Of a DNA stretch of 64,000 nucleotides, positions 11,640-21,026 are shown one piece after another. The stretch comes from Macrocystis pyrifera. Its lineage: Eukaryota > Sar > Phaeophyceae > Laminariales > Laminariaceae. The notes under the pieces are model-generated. The model was not told the DNA's origin. It did no database searches and was given only the letters and a program-made list of their open reading frames with translations. The position numbers and the translations under genes are program-made. Every line of letters starts with the position of its first letter. The stretch's first letter is position 1. Location of the stretch: the NCBI GenBank assembly GCA_031763025.1, contig JASSKH010000011.1:14086678-14150677 (forward strand), in the 5' to 3' direction.

Positions 11640-12045
11640 TTCGCGGCATGCCGTGGCATGCCATGGCACCACCTGCGGCAAAACCTTCCACGGCATCTTC
11701 CACGGTATACGACGGAACCTTCCACGGACCTCCACGGCATACCATGGGAGTCTATAACCCTAACCCTAATCCTATCCCTAATCCTAACCCAAACCCCAGC
11801 TCCAACCCTAACCTAGATGCCGTGGACATTGGGGTGCCATCGGGGTTGCCATGACATGCCGTGGGGTTGCCATGGAGTGCTGTGGCGGTAGCCGCGGGGG
11901 TTGCCATGGTACTACCCATGGCATGTCATGACAACCCCCACGGCGTGCCACGGAATCTTATGCCACACCATATATGGGATGCCATAGTGATGCCATGGTA
12001 TGCCATGGCCGGTACCCTGGCAATGCCGCGGCATGCCCACGACAA
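11640..12045. repeat. Degenerate CCATGG/CCACGG palindromic repeats around an interstitial telomeric tract
   Basis: GCCATGGCATGCC-type and CCACGG-type words recur throughout. In the middle, 11,755-11,816, lie about ten imperfect CCCTAA units (TAACCCTAACCCTAATCC and variants such as CCTATCCC). The flanking words run as CCACGG to the left and mostly CCGTGG/CCATGG to the right, so the tract sits between roughly inverted arms. No coding content is supported. Confidence 0.8.
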
Positions 12046-12049
12046 TTAG

Positions 12050-12229
12050 TAGTGTAGAACCCTGCTCCGAGCGCACGCACGTTTAATCGATCCCCCTCTT
12101 CTATGCTATCCTTCAGAGGTACTACAAACAAATCCGGGTTTACAAATACAACATGGTGAAATGCCCTGTGCTCGCCGTGACACCATTGTGCTGCGTGTGG
12201 CTATTGTCCAGGGTGTGGTTCCATTCGCA
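12050..12229. other. Short unremarkable spacer
   Basis: No gene, repeat or regulatory element was recognised here. Confidence 0.4.
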
Positions 12230-12640
12230 CATATATACATGCATCATTCTGGATATTCGGACATATAATTTTTTTTTCACCTACTCCTGTATACATACAT
12301 ACATGCACGTATGTGTCTTCTCGACAAATCAAGATGCGTTGGGAGTGGTCTCTATTTTTTTTCTATTCGCATACGAATATACCAGGTACATTTTTTTTTT
12401 TTTGGGTCAACATTTCGGGGTAATTTCGATTTTTTTACCATTTTTTTTCTAAATATAGCCATGGCTCATTTTTTTTTTTTCAAGACGGGTCTTAGATCCC
12501 TCTCAGCCTCGCGGTTCTGAAGCACTTTGTTTCACGTATCAATTATTGAAAATGACGGAGAAAAAACCGGTACGCCCTGTGGAAAAAACGTCCTGTGCCG
12601 GGACCATATGATATTTATTCTACTGGCCAACGTTCTAAAG
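12230..12640 (+). repeat. Dispersed repeat R2, copy 1
   Basis: This stretch is collinear with the reverse strand of about 36,690-37,070. Shared landmarks are CACCTACTCCTGTATACATAC, GCGTTGGG, CAACATTTCGGGG, CAAGAC, CTTTGTTTCACGT and a GGAGAAAAAA block. Several T-runs interrupt it. No terminal repeats or protein were recognised. Confidence 0.75.
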
Positions 12641-12769
12641 GGTATCAAATCACCCCCTGCTCGTACACCCCCACGAGTAGAGTACTATGCACGGTAGATG
12701 GTGTTCTTCCTCACTTAGTACTATTAATACTACTGTTGTGTCAACCCTTTCCAGCCTGTTTTCCTAGTT

Positions 12770-14500
12770 CAACCAACTGCACATGGCAGATAGGGTAGCC
12801 AGGTACCGGGCAGACTAAGAAGTAGAACATGCCTATACTACTGACTCGTACCACCAACTGGTGCAGCTGGTTCGAACGTGGTCTTCCTTCGTCTTCCTGT
12901 TGTTTTTGTTTATTTTTGTTTCATTTTATTGTCTTCTTTGCGGTGACCCTATGTGATTTTCATTTCTCTTCCTTTCTCCGATTGATAAGCCTTATTGAAG
13001 GAGTCGTGTGGCGTGGGTGGATGACGAGCCTGCTCTGCTCGTTTCGTACTGTGTGACGCCGAGGGGCCGGGCATAGTTGACGAACGCTGGACGATGGTGG
13101 CAGACAGGGTAGCAAGGTACCAGGCGGGCCAGCAGGGAGACCCTGGCTGTGCTACTCGTACCATAAACTGCTGCCGCTACCTGGAGCATGCCTTGTGCTT
13201 TGTTTGGTTTGACTGTTATTTTTACCTTGGTTCTTAGTCTTACTCTGTTGACGACTAGTGGTGTTTTCTTCTTTTTTTTTTCTTTTTTTTTTTCCAGCTC
13301 GTTCTTTTCAAGTGTCTGCCACGTCCCCTACGCGGGGGGACGATGGTTTGTTGCTATACTGAAGTATATACATGTACCAGGTATATTTTAGTTTCTTTTT
13401 TTTTTGTTTCTTTTCTCTTTCGAATTGTCTTTGTTTTTGTTTTTGTTTTTTCTCTTTGTTTCGTTTTTCTTTCTCTAGGTCATGGAATGTGTATGTCGTG
13501 CCTGTCGTACGCAGTATGATGACATGTGTGTGTTCTTCACTTTAAACCGTTCTTCTACTCGTCGACATCCAGCAAGCCCAGTGTCCGTGTTGATTCTTCA
13601 CCCTAGAAAGATACGAGCTCTGTGGTCACAGACTACGACACAGATATAACACACCGTAATGCATTAATAGCCTACGTAATACCATGCCTTCGCACTAGGT
13701 GCGGCCGACACAACATACATACATACGCCAGCAACCAAAATACACCATAAAGAAAGAGAAGCAACGAAAAAACCAAACCGAAAAAGAACAAGAAAAAGAA
13801 ACAGAAAAGGAGAAGAATCTCAAATAAACATATAAAATGGGAAGCCAAAGCTCAGACACATACATACTTACCCCGAGCATGAGCCAAAAGGGACGTGCAA
13901 GGGGAAAGATACGAGAAGGAAAAAGGGGACTATGCATCCCGGTGAACACTTAACTAAGTAAAAAGAGCAATAGTGAGTCGGCCAAAATACGCTCGTCACC
14001 CACCCACTATGTAGTACTTCTTTCATAAGGATAAGAAGGGAAAACAATCAAAATGCATACCGAACGGCCGCAGCAGTTGGCGGTACGAGTAGCAAAGAAA
14101 CGTCCAACCTATTAGTCGGCCTGGTACCTTGCTACCCTATCTGCGGTCTCTCTGCTACTCTCTTCTACCGCGGTTTCCCTTCTACTCCTCCTGTTCGCCC
14201 CCCTGCCCCCATATACTTGTACGGTGTTCCCTCTACCCCTCCTGCTGTTACCCCTCCCCCCATTCCCTCTAACACTACCTGCAGCGGATGCACGGCGCTG
14301 TCTACTCAGCTTTGCCTCAGCCTCGTGCCACCTGCCCATGAACATGGTATTGCATTACATACGTGGCAACGTAGTATCTCTGTGGCGTAGCTTTGTGACC
14401 ACAAAACTTGTATCTCTCTAGGTTTGAAGAATCGGCATGGACACTGGTTGTGCTGGATGTCGACGCGTAGAAAGAACGGTTTAATGTGAAGAAAACAACA
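12770..14500 (+). mobile_element. LINE family A 3' end, split by an inverted LINE copy
   Basis: Bases 12,770-13,523 cover the end of the LINE ORF and most of the 3' UTR. Bases 14,346-14,500 resume in register (GCATTACATACGTGGCAACG) and run to the end motif GAAGAATCGGCATGGACACT, GTCGACGCGTAGAAAGAACG, followed by AAAACAACAACAAC. The same join is uninterrupted in the copy at 24.2 kb, which proves an insertion. The copy is 5'-truncated and non-coding. Confidence 0.85.
13528..14345 (-). mobile_element. LINE family A 3' end inserted in another LINE
   Basis: Read on the minus strand it begins inside the C-terminal part of the LINE ORF (residues like MFMGRWHEAEAKLSRQRRAS, then Gly/Arg-rich sequence) and runs through the 3' UTR to the conserved tail near 13,535-13,650 (on the plus strand TTAAACCGTTCTTCTACTCG, GTCGACATCCAGC). 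It is cut at its 5' end and lies antisense inside the plus-strand LINE end. A short possible target duplication (ACATG) is seen at both junctions. Confidence 0.82.
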
Positions 14501-15050
14501 ACAACCCGTCATCAACTCTTCTATGAAATTCGTGCCCATCCCCTTTGACGAAGCATGTCAACGATTCAACACCTCTCCACAAACCCCGGATTTCCTCCGT
14601 TCCGAAGTCCGTTCGATCTTCTTCATCAATCAGTGGATTTGAGGCGTCACGTTTATGCGCCCACCAACCAAATTTATTTGTGGTTATTCGCGGCAAAAAA
14701 ATCCGTCGAAAGCACGTCAATACCTAATTATCCGACATCACTCACTCTGCCGGTAATAATGGTCCTAGGTAACCACAGCGTGTGTCAGCCACTTCTCCAA
14801 TAAGTGGGACACTCCCCTCTATTTTCTTTCGACCGTCGTCCACAAGGCCTCCGGTGACCAAACAACTTCGACCACAAGAGGCACCGGTGGAGTACATTGT
14901 GTGAGTGATCTAAACAGGGTCTTAGGCACCCCAGTATATTTTGCTGCAGGTTGTAAGTCCTTCGGCCCATAGTCACAAGGCGTGTCGATTGCTTCACTTC
15001 TTGCGCGCTCAGTTTGGGTACGACTCACAAGTACAAAGGTAGCCACCTGG
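14501..15050 (-). pseudogene. Unrecognised coding-like fragments
   Basis: Two minus-strand frames look protein-like. One, at 14,819-15,046 (75 codons), contains DLQPAAKYTGVPKTLFRSL, which resembles the helix-turn-helix found at the N-terminus of Pipsqueak/pogo-type transposases. The other, at 14,481-14,720, contains NPLIDEEDRTDFGTEEIRGL and CFVKGDGHEFHRR. Bases around 56,400-56,430 hold a related VKGD motif on the minus strand. The frames are not continuous with one another. A decayed DNA transposon is one possibility; host gene remnants are another. The identification is weak. Confidence 0.35.
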
Positions 15051-15330
15051 TTGGGTCCGTTTAGCGACGTTGTGGCGAAACTGCAACCTTAGCACGTTGC
15101 GGTGACAGGGCGAAACGTATACCGCGACACTTGCGCAACGTATCAAATGCACCTCTTTCGTGAGACGTCCTGCGCTGAAATTTGCATAGGGTGTAGGGTG
15201 TGACGTTGTCATCAGGTTTGTGGATTGTGGATTGTGGATGTTCTTATCGCGTTTGCTTGGAATATGTTTTTCTCCAACCCGTCTAACATATTGCGATCAA
15301 GTGCACGTACATGATGTGCTATAAATAGTC
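15051..15330. other. No supported feature
   Basis: Only a short direct repeat (GTGGATTGTGGATTGTGGATG) at about 15,220 is visible. No gene was recognised. Confidence 0.4.
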
Positions 15331-15715
15331 ATGGCTGGTGATGAGGAGCGACCTTAGTACCTGCAGTAGAAATAGCCATCCATGCGATGCATCATGCTGC
15401 GCCAGTACGGACTATTTCCACCAGCCATGCCATATCATGACAGAGAGTAGTATGCTAAACTATCAAGCACGAGCATCTGCGTACGTACGTACGCTGTCCT
15501 AAGTGTCCGTCGTGTTTAGTTTCATCCAGGAGTCGTCGTCAGCAGCAGCAGCAGCAGACGTGGCGGCGGCAACAACGGCAGCAACAATAGCAGCAGCAGC
15601 AGCAGCAGCAGTAGGGCACGCGAGGCCAGGGCCAGCGTCGATATACGCTCGGCTTGTCGGTCTAACCCTTGAACCATTTGTACTGCACACGTGCTCGATT
15701 TTTTCATAGGTTTTT
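15331..15715 (+). repeat. CAG-cored dispersed repeat (family R3), copy
   Basis: A head segment (GAGGAGCGACCTTAGTACCTGC) is followed by an interrupted CAG tract at 15,540-15,613. The conserved right part reads AGGGCACGCGAGGCCAGGGC, GTCGATATACGCTCGGCTTG, then ACCCTTGAACCATTTGTA and CACGTGCTCGATT. Related copies lie at about 28.93-29.69, 41.33-41.67, 44.87-45.78 and 47.56-47.86 kb. No protein is supported: poly-Ala, poly-Leu and poly-Ser frames merely follow the triplet repeat. On the minus strand the word GGTTCAAGGGT resembles a B box, so a Pol III origin is conceivable. Confidence 0.75.
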
Positions 15716-16125
15716 AGTTTAAATTAGGTTTACCTATCCACTTTTCGGCAAACATCAGTCACATTCTGAAAACAAGTACCTGGTACAAACACAAAACACA
15801 CTCCTTGAGCTCCGCCATTGGCCAGGCTGACTTCGTAACTGATTTGGGCTCGAAAAAGCCATGGTCTATACACACACATACCTGATTTTTTCTACTCTGT
15901 CTAGCTTCCAACTGATTTTGGCTAACTTTGAACCAATCAGAGAAGCCATACGTACACTGTGTTTTCTCTCCGTATGCGTCTGCCCTCCCTCGTTTGAAAT
16001 TCTTCTGTGTTGACGTATAAACTCTGTACTCGTACGTGCGTCGCACGTAGAAGTACGTATGTATATACAAGGGTGCGGCCCGCGCTAAGACCCGCAGGCA
16101 ACCTATTAAATTGATCTTTTTGTTG
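15716..16125. other. Intergenic, no supported gene
   Basis: A minus-strand 133-codon frame (15,759-16,160) is Lys/Arg/Tyr-rich with no recognisable motif and overlaps the SINE tail, so I do not call it. Confidence 0.4.
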
Positions 16126-16450
16126 TTTTTTTTTTCAATCATTTTTACTCCCCAGCCCACTCGGAGGAGGTTTTACCCTCGACGATCTTCTGGACAAGCC
16201 GTGGTCACAGGTGTGACGTCCCTTCTCCCCCCCGGTGCGTGCCTTTATTTTTGTCGCGCATAGGGTTCAGCATTCCCACTGCTCGTCGATTTTCATCGAA
16301 TGTAGCCACAACTCACACTTTCGCGCTTTCCGCTTATCAATTTTTTTATGCAAGAAAAAGTCCCTATGAGCATGCACTCGGTGGGACTTGAACCCACGAA
16401 ATTGATGTTGACAGGCACGCGGACCACCTACCAAGCCACCAGGGACGCCG
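16126..16450 (-). mobile_element. tRNA-derived SINE, copy 1
   Basis: Read on the minus strand: a tRNA-like head (GGCTTGGTAGGTGG, an A box), then GTGGGTTCAAGTCCCACCG, a perfect B box, then a ~200-bp unrelated body (GTGGGAATGCTGAACCC, CACGGCTTGTCCAGAAGATC), and finally AGTAAAAATGATTG plus an A-tail (T-run on the plus strand at 16,126-16,135). This is the layout of a Pol III-transcribed SINE moved by LINE machinery. Five other copies are in the window. Confidence 0.9.
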
Positions 16451-16454
16451 ACTA

Positions 16455-16570
16455 TGGTCCCCCGTTATTTTTATATATATATGCAAGGCTTTCCTTCGGA
16501 GTGGGTATTCCGTCGTTTCTTGTACAAATACATTTAGTTTGGTTGGCTTTGGGCTATATAGATACAACTA
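16455..16570. repeat. Sequence shared in direct and inverted form with about 20.0 kb
   Basis: GCAAGGCTTTCCTTCGGAGT and GGTATTCCGTCGTTTCTTGT at 16,481-16,521 recur reverse-complemented at about 20,063-20,105. The following ACATTTAGTTTGGTTGGCTT (16,528 on) recurs in the same orientation at about 20,007-20,035. Each place sits beside a SINE. The mixed orientation suggests a local inversion or repeated SINE-flank duplication. Confidence 0.75.
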
Positions 16571-16819
16571 TAATTACGATTTTTGAGGTCGTTGTCACTT
16601 GCTAGCTCTTCGCAGACAGACCGACTGATAGACAGCTCTTCGCGAACAGCCCTTCTTCTTTGAAACAGCCGAACAGCCGAACAACCTTTCTTCTTACTTC
16701 TTCGCCAAACAGCCAAACAACCTTTTCTTCTTTCTTCCTCCGCAAACTGCCAACCAATAGACAGCTCTTCGCACGGCGCCTAAAAAAAGAGGCGTCTCGC
16801 CTTCGACGAACGGCAGAGA

Positions 16820-17419
16820 TAGGTGCAGCTGTCGGCGGCCAAGCTGCTGCTGTCGGTGGCGAACCTGCTGGTGCTGCAACCCCCGCCTCTCCCTTCTCCA
16901 CGCCCCCTAAGCTCACCTCCCCCTCGTCGAGAGGCGCGTGGTCCTGGCCCTCTGGCAAGAGAGCGGCAACGACAAAGACCGACCTGGTGCCGGCTGTTGT
17001 TTGCGACCAGTGCACGGACCAGCACTTACTTGGTCAAGAACTCCGCGCCTGGTGGCAAAAACGTGGCCTTCGCCACCAGCAAGGATCTCATGTGCGTGGT
17101 GGCGGGATCATCCTGACAGGGCAACCGACTGCGAGTTCTGTGCTCGCCCGATCAAGGAAGGGACTGTCTCGTACTCCCTCGAGACTGCTGACAGTGGTGA
17201 GTGTCTTACGTCTATTGTGCATGCTGTATGTTGCCAGTACGTTTTTTTGGGGTTTTCAATTGCCTTTTTGCATACAATCCTACGTCAAAGCGTTTATTTA
17301 TTTCGTCGGCTCCTCTTACACACAGTGCACGCGAACGCGCACATGCACAACTGTTTGCGGGACGTGAACGAAGGTACGGAGGATTCAGCTGTCGCCGTCA
17401 CCGCTGCACCGAACGACGT
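16820..17419 (+). CDS. Putative exons encoding a CX2C...HX2C zinc finger
   Basis: A plus-strand frame to about 17,196 ends with CEFCARPIKEGTVSYSLETA just before a strong donor (GTGAGTG at 17,198). A second short block, 17,322-17,419, preceded by CACACAG, encodes NAHMHNCLRDVNEGTEDSA and ends at another GTGAGT. Together they supply two CxxC cysteines and an HxxC pair, as in PARP-like or LIM-like zinc-binding modules. GC-rich coding-like sequence extends upstream to about 16,800, but frames change and the start is not resolved. A third exon-like block with a similar finger lies at 19.38 kb. The gene model is an inference: the splice words and cysteines are visible, but function, start and continuity are not. 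No family name is assigned. Confidence 0.45.
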
Positions 17420-17808
17420 GAGTGCTGCTGCTACTGTGGTGCATTTTCGGTGCATGCACACGATTTCTGTGTGTACATGTTTTTTTGGTGACCCCACGTA
17501 CTCATTTTTTGCTCGTTTTCGGCTGCCGCTGCTGCTGCTGCTGCTGTCAGCGCCACGCCGTGAGTGCTGCTGCTGCTGTGCACCTGCTTCTCCTGTGCAC
17601 TCGCTGCTGCTGTAGTGCTGCTGCGTTGTTGCCGTGCTGTGCACTTGCTGCTCCTGTGCAATTGCTGCTGCTGTATGTAGTGCTGCTGCGTTGTTCCGCG
17701 TGCATCATGCTGGAAGCGTACATATTTTCGGATCGTCAATTCCGTAGGTTTTGCGATGGCGGCATACCAGGGTACATGTTTTTTTCCTTCCTTACTTTCA
17801 TATCGTTG

Positions 17809-17852
<44 letters not shown>

Positions 17853-19260
17853 ACGCTGCTGCTGCTGCTGCCAACGCTGCGGCGATTCGTTGCAGATTCT
17901 GTTGCTGCTAATGCTGTGGCTGCTTCTGCTGCTGCTGCTGCTAATGCTGCCGCAATATCCACTGAATGTTCGTACGTATGTACTCGGATTACTGTCTTTC
18001 TTGGTCGTTTTTGTACTCAAATGGTTCCTTTTGATACGTGAAAATTTTTTTTGTCGTTTTGCTCCTGCATTTTGCGTACGTACTGCAATTTCTCGTTTTT
18101 GGCTTGGTTATTTTCATATATATCGTTGCTATGCTGCTGCTGTGGTGCTGCTGCGTTGTTGCCGTACATCATGCTGCACTTGTGTGTGTACATATTTCGG
18201 TATTGTCAATGAAATTCCGTAGGTTTTGCGATTGCGGCATATGTGAGATGGGTGTATCTCAGGTTCGACCTGGGTCTGCAGCAAGCTTCTCTTTCGGTAA
18301 GGTGTAGCGTGGAGGACACGCCAGGTATAGGTGAGGCTCGGCACGGTCAGCCGAGCAGAAGTGATCATGAAGCATGACGCAAGTCATCTCACATGACAGT
18401 CATCAGCAATTACTTGGTGATGGAGGCTGGTAATTCCCAGCCTCAACTATCGTCAGATCTACGTAGATCTGCGGCCACTTTTAGTACAAGAGTCAATATC
18501 CACGATAACGGATGAACCACTGACTGTAGAGTAACGACCTGAGCAGGTACATACTTTTTTTCTTCCTTATTTTCATATCGTTGCTCAGCTGCTGCTGCCA
18601 ACGCGGATTATTGTTTTTATTGGCCATTTTTCTACCCAAATGGTTTTTTTGATACAAAAAAAATATATTTTGGTCGTTTTGCTCCTGCATTTTGCGTACA
18701 TACTACTTTTTCTCGTATTTCGTGTTGTTGCTATGCTGCTGCTGCGTTGTTGCCGTACAGCATGCGGAGGTGGGTCTATAGTGAGGTACCAAAATACTTT
18801 TCGGACGGCCTCGGGGTACATACTTTTTTTCTCCCTTCTTTTCATGTCGTTGCTATGCTGCTGCTGCCAACGCTGTGGCGATCCGTTGCTGCTTCTGCTG
18901 CTGCTCTGCTTTTAGTGCTGCCGCAATATTCACTGGATGTTTGTATGTACTCGGATAATTGTGTTTCCTGGTCGTTTTGTGGCGCTGCTGCGTTGTTGCC
19001 GTACATCATGCTGGACATGATTTGTGTGTCTATTACACTTGAACTTGTGCGTGTGTACATATTTCTGTGTCGTCAATGATTTTTTTGTGGTGCTGCTGCG
19101 TTGTTGCCGTACATCATGCTGGACGTGATTTGTGTGTGTACTACTGTACTACACTTGTGTGTCTACATATTTCTGTATCGTCAATGAAATTACGTACTTG
19201 CTGCTTCTGCTGCTGCTGCTGCCGTCGTATAGCAAGCGATTACGTGCTGCTGTTGTGCCG
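17420..19260. repeat. CTG-rich repeat region, probable intron
   Basis: A run of about 13 uninterrupted CTG units lies at 17,812-17,850, with many shorter runs elsewhere. On a larger scale, blocks recur: GCTGCTGCGTTGTTGCCGTA at about 17.62, 18.15, 18.74, 18.99 and 19.09 kb, each usually followed by CATCATGCTG and then TGTGTGTACATATTTC, and the block CATATCGTTGCTATGCTGCTG. These are diverged tandem units of roughly 100-450 bp. Long Leu/Cys/Ala-rich frames here are artefacts of the triplet. The region lies between two zinc-finger exon candidates, so it may be a single large intron. A discrete foreign insertion sits at 18,241-18,544. Confidence 0.75.
18241..18544 (+). ncRNA. Hairpin-rich 304-bp insertion, candidate structured RNA or small element
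   Basis: The flanks GTAGGTTTTGCGATTGCGGC and AGGTACATAC are contiguous in a paralogous block 460 bp upstream (17,745-17,785), so this is an insertion with a visible empty site. Inside, complementary segments nest: TGTGAGATG (18,242) pairs with CATCTCACA (18,387) and closes a domain holding CTCAGGT-TCG-ACCTGGG, GCGTG/CACGC and GCTCGGC/GCCGAGC hairpins. Further hairpins follow: GAGGCTGG/CCCAGCCTC, the palindrome CAGATCTACGTAGATCTG, and AGTCA...ATCC/GGAT...TGACT. It matches no family that I recognise. GTTCGACCT is near a B box but no clear A box is seen. Confidence 0.6.
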
Positions 19261-19286
19261 CTGTAGAGTAGTACAAATAATGAACT

Positions 19287-19306
19287 CCCCCCCCCCCCCC
19301 CCCCCC
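19287..19306 (+). repeat. Poly-C tract, 20 bases
   Basis: An uninterrupted run of 20 C residues, followed by C-rich sequence, ends the CTG-rich region just before the next coding-like block. It is a likely i-motif/G4 former and a sequencing or assembly hazard. Confidence 0.95.
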
Positions 19307-19359
19307 TCCTTCCCCCTCCCCCGCCATTCCCTGCACGCCACTCCCGCCCCGCGCACCCT

Positions 19360-19881
19360 ATATGTTTACTTCGACCAGGTCCGTGGCAAGTGCTACAACT
19401 GCCGCCTGACGGACTCCACCATCAAAGACGGAGACACCATCATCAAGCGCAAAAAGACTCCCTTCCATTTCGCCTGCTCCAGGGCTTCGCGGAATTCCGA
19501 AGCAGTACACCAAGCAGATTGTCGCCATCTAGGACGAACGAAAGGAAACAAATTGTTTCCCACATTTCCCAAAATCACGATTATTTCTTCCTACACATAT
19601 CCAACGGGTTCAACAGCGAACAGATCCACATTCTGGGCCTCCCGCCTCGTTACTACAGCATCCTGGAAGACTATTTACATGTATATATCATGTCTCATCC
19701 AAACTCCTATGCTGGCTACATCGAAATCGCGGCCGCCCAGCAACTATACAACATTTCCATAACCGTTGTCGTTGCCGGCACTGCTGCTTTCTCTCCTGTC
19801 CCAAACCTTCCTTTAAACAACAGCCTGTATGTTGTATATCATCCACATGCCAAGCACTGCTCCACTCTCTCCCCACACTGA
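19360..19881 (+). CDS. Zinc-finger exon and OTU-like cysteine protease C-terminal part
   Basis: After a possible acceptor (TTCGACCAG, 19,379) one frame reads GKCYNCRLTDSTIKDGDTII then TPFHFACSRA, another CX2C...HX2C finger. From about 19,535 a different frame runs to a stop at 19,879-19,881. It contains RKQIVSHISQNHDYFFLHI, then YAGYIEIAAAQQLYNISITV and a final HCSTL. This matches the layout of the OTU deubiquitinase-like fold: a helix pair, the G-x-x-E-I/L strand-helix and the C-terminal HYxSL catalytic His. The catalytic DGxC segment was not found, so the N-terminal half lies in another exon or is lost. The frame change could be an intron or a break. The role, ubiquitin or Ub-like cleavage, follows only if the domain is whole. 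Confidence 0.45.
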   Translation: MCLLRPGPWQVLQLPPDGLHHQRRRHHHQAQKDSLPFRLLQGFAEFRSSTPSRLSPSRTNERKQIVSHISQNHDYFFLHISNGFNSEQIHILGLPPRYYSILEDYLHVYIMSHPNSYAGYIEIAAAQQLYNISITVVVAGTAAFSPVPNLPLNNSLYVVYHPHAKHCSTLSPH

Positions 19882-20120
19882 TGAAATATGTTATTCTTAT
19901 TATTATTAGACGAATGTCATTCTTACTCTTGCGTCACCCGATCTTACGTTTCACAATACATTCATAAATAAACGCTATCATTACATCCTTCACCGTTTCT
20001 TACACAAACACATTTAGTTTGGTTGGCTTTGGGCTATGTCGCCAATTAATTGCAGTTATATGTACACGAAACGACGGAATACCCACTCCGAAGGAAAGCC
20101 TTGTATATATATATATATAT
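19882..20120. other. 3' flank of the OTU-like frame
   Basis: Contains AATAAA-like words (CATAAATAAACGC near 19,965), possibly a polyadenylation region, then the sequence shared with 16.5 kb. No gene. Confidence 0.35.
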
Positions 20121-20443
20121 TTTTTTTTTTTCATCACTTTTACTTTCCAGCCCACTCGTAGGAGGTTTTACCCTCGACGATCTTCTGGGCAAGCCGTGGT
20201 CACAGGTGTGTCGTCCCTTCTCCCCCCCGGTACGTGCGTTTAGTTTTTATCGCGCATAGGGTTCAGCATTCCCACTGCTCGTCGATTTTCATCGAATGTA
20301 CAGCTATCTCAAGCTCTCGCGCTTTCCGCTAGTCAATTTTACGCAAGAAAAAGTCCCTACGAGCATGCACTCGGTGAGACTCGAACTCACGAAATTGATC
20401 TTGATAGGCTCGGGGACCACCTACCAAGCCACCTAAGACCCCC
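20121..20443 (-). mobile_element. tRNA-derived SINE, copy 2
   Basis: Same layout as the copy at 16.1 kb. The T-run at 20,121-20,131 marks the 3' tail. The head ends near 20,443 (GGTGGCTTGGTAGG on the minus strand). The B box is slightly altered (GAGTTCGAGTCTCACCG). It lies tail-first next to a TA microsatellite. Confidence 0.88.
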
Positions 20444-20480
20444 GTAATAGTTGTTTTATGTTTATATTCATTTTCTGGTC

Positions 20481-20814
20481 CCTTTTTTATTTATTTATTT
20501 TTTTCATCACTTCTACCTTCCAGCCCACTCGTAGGAGGTTTTACCCTCGACGATCTTCTGGACAAGCCGTGGTCACAGGTGTCGTCCCTTCTCCCCCCCG
20601 GTACGTGCCCTTATTTTTTGTCGCGCATAGGGTTCAGCATTCCCACTGCTCGTCGATTTCCATCGAATATAGCCAACTCACGCTTTCGCGCTTTCCGCTG
20701 ATCAATTTTTATGCAAGAAAAAGTCCCTACGAGCATGCACTCCGTGAGATTTGAACCCACGAAATTGATCTTGACAGGCACGCGGACCACCTACCAAGCC
20801 ACCGGGGACGCCGG
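20481..20814 (-). mobile_element. tRNA-derived SINE, copy 3
   Basis: Directly follows copy 2 in the same orientation, 38 bp apart, with a T-rich tail at 20,481-20,504 and the head ending in CCGGCGTCCCCGGTGGCTTG (minus strand). The B box reads GTGGGTTCAAATCTCAC. The two form a head-to-tail tandem of independent insertions or a duplication. Confidence 0.9.
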
Positions 20815-21026
20815 TTAGGACTACAACAGAGGGTGCGACTGAGGTCCTTTTTATTGCCGGTACCAGCAATACCAGTGTCTATTGACCGTTGTGCGCAGAG
20901 ATGAATTTCGTTTTTTTTTACCAATCACAACGAAGAAAATTGACAGCAGCCGTCATCATTTTTTTTCATTAGAGACCAAAGCCCAAAAGCATGGAGCCTC
21001 CCGAAAGAACTATTAGAAAATAGCAG

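Noticed and set aside
17422-18222. 266-codon Leu/Cys-rich frame
   Set aside because: Composition is dictated by CTG repeats, with poly-Leu and poly-Cys in different frames of the same tract.
18241-18544. Hammerhead ribozyme in the structured insertion
   Set aside because: The CUGAUGA and GAAA core elements were not found in the required order.
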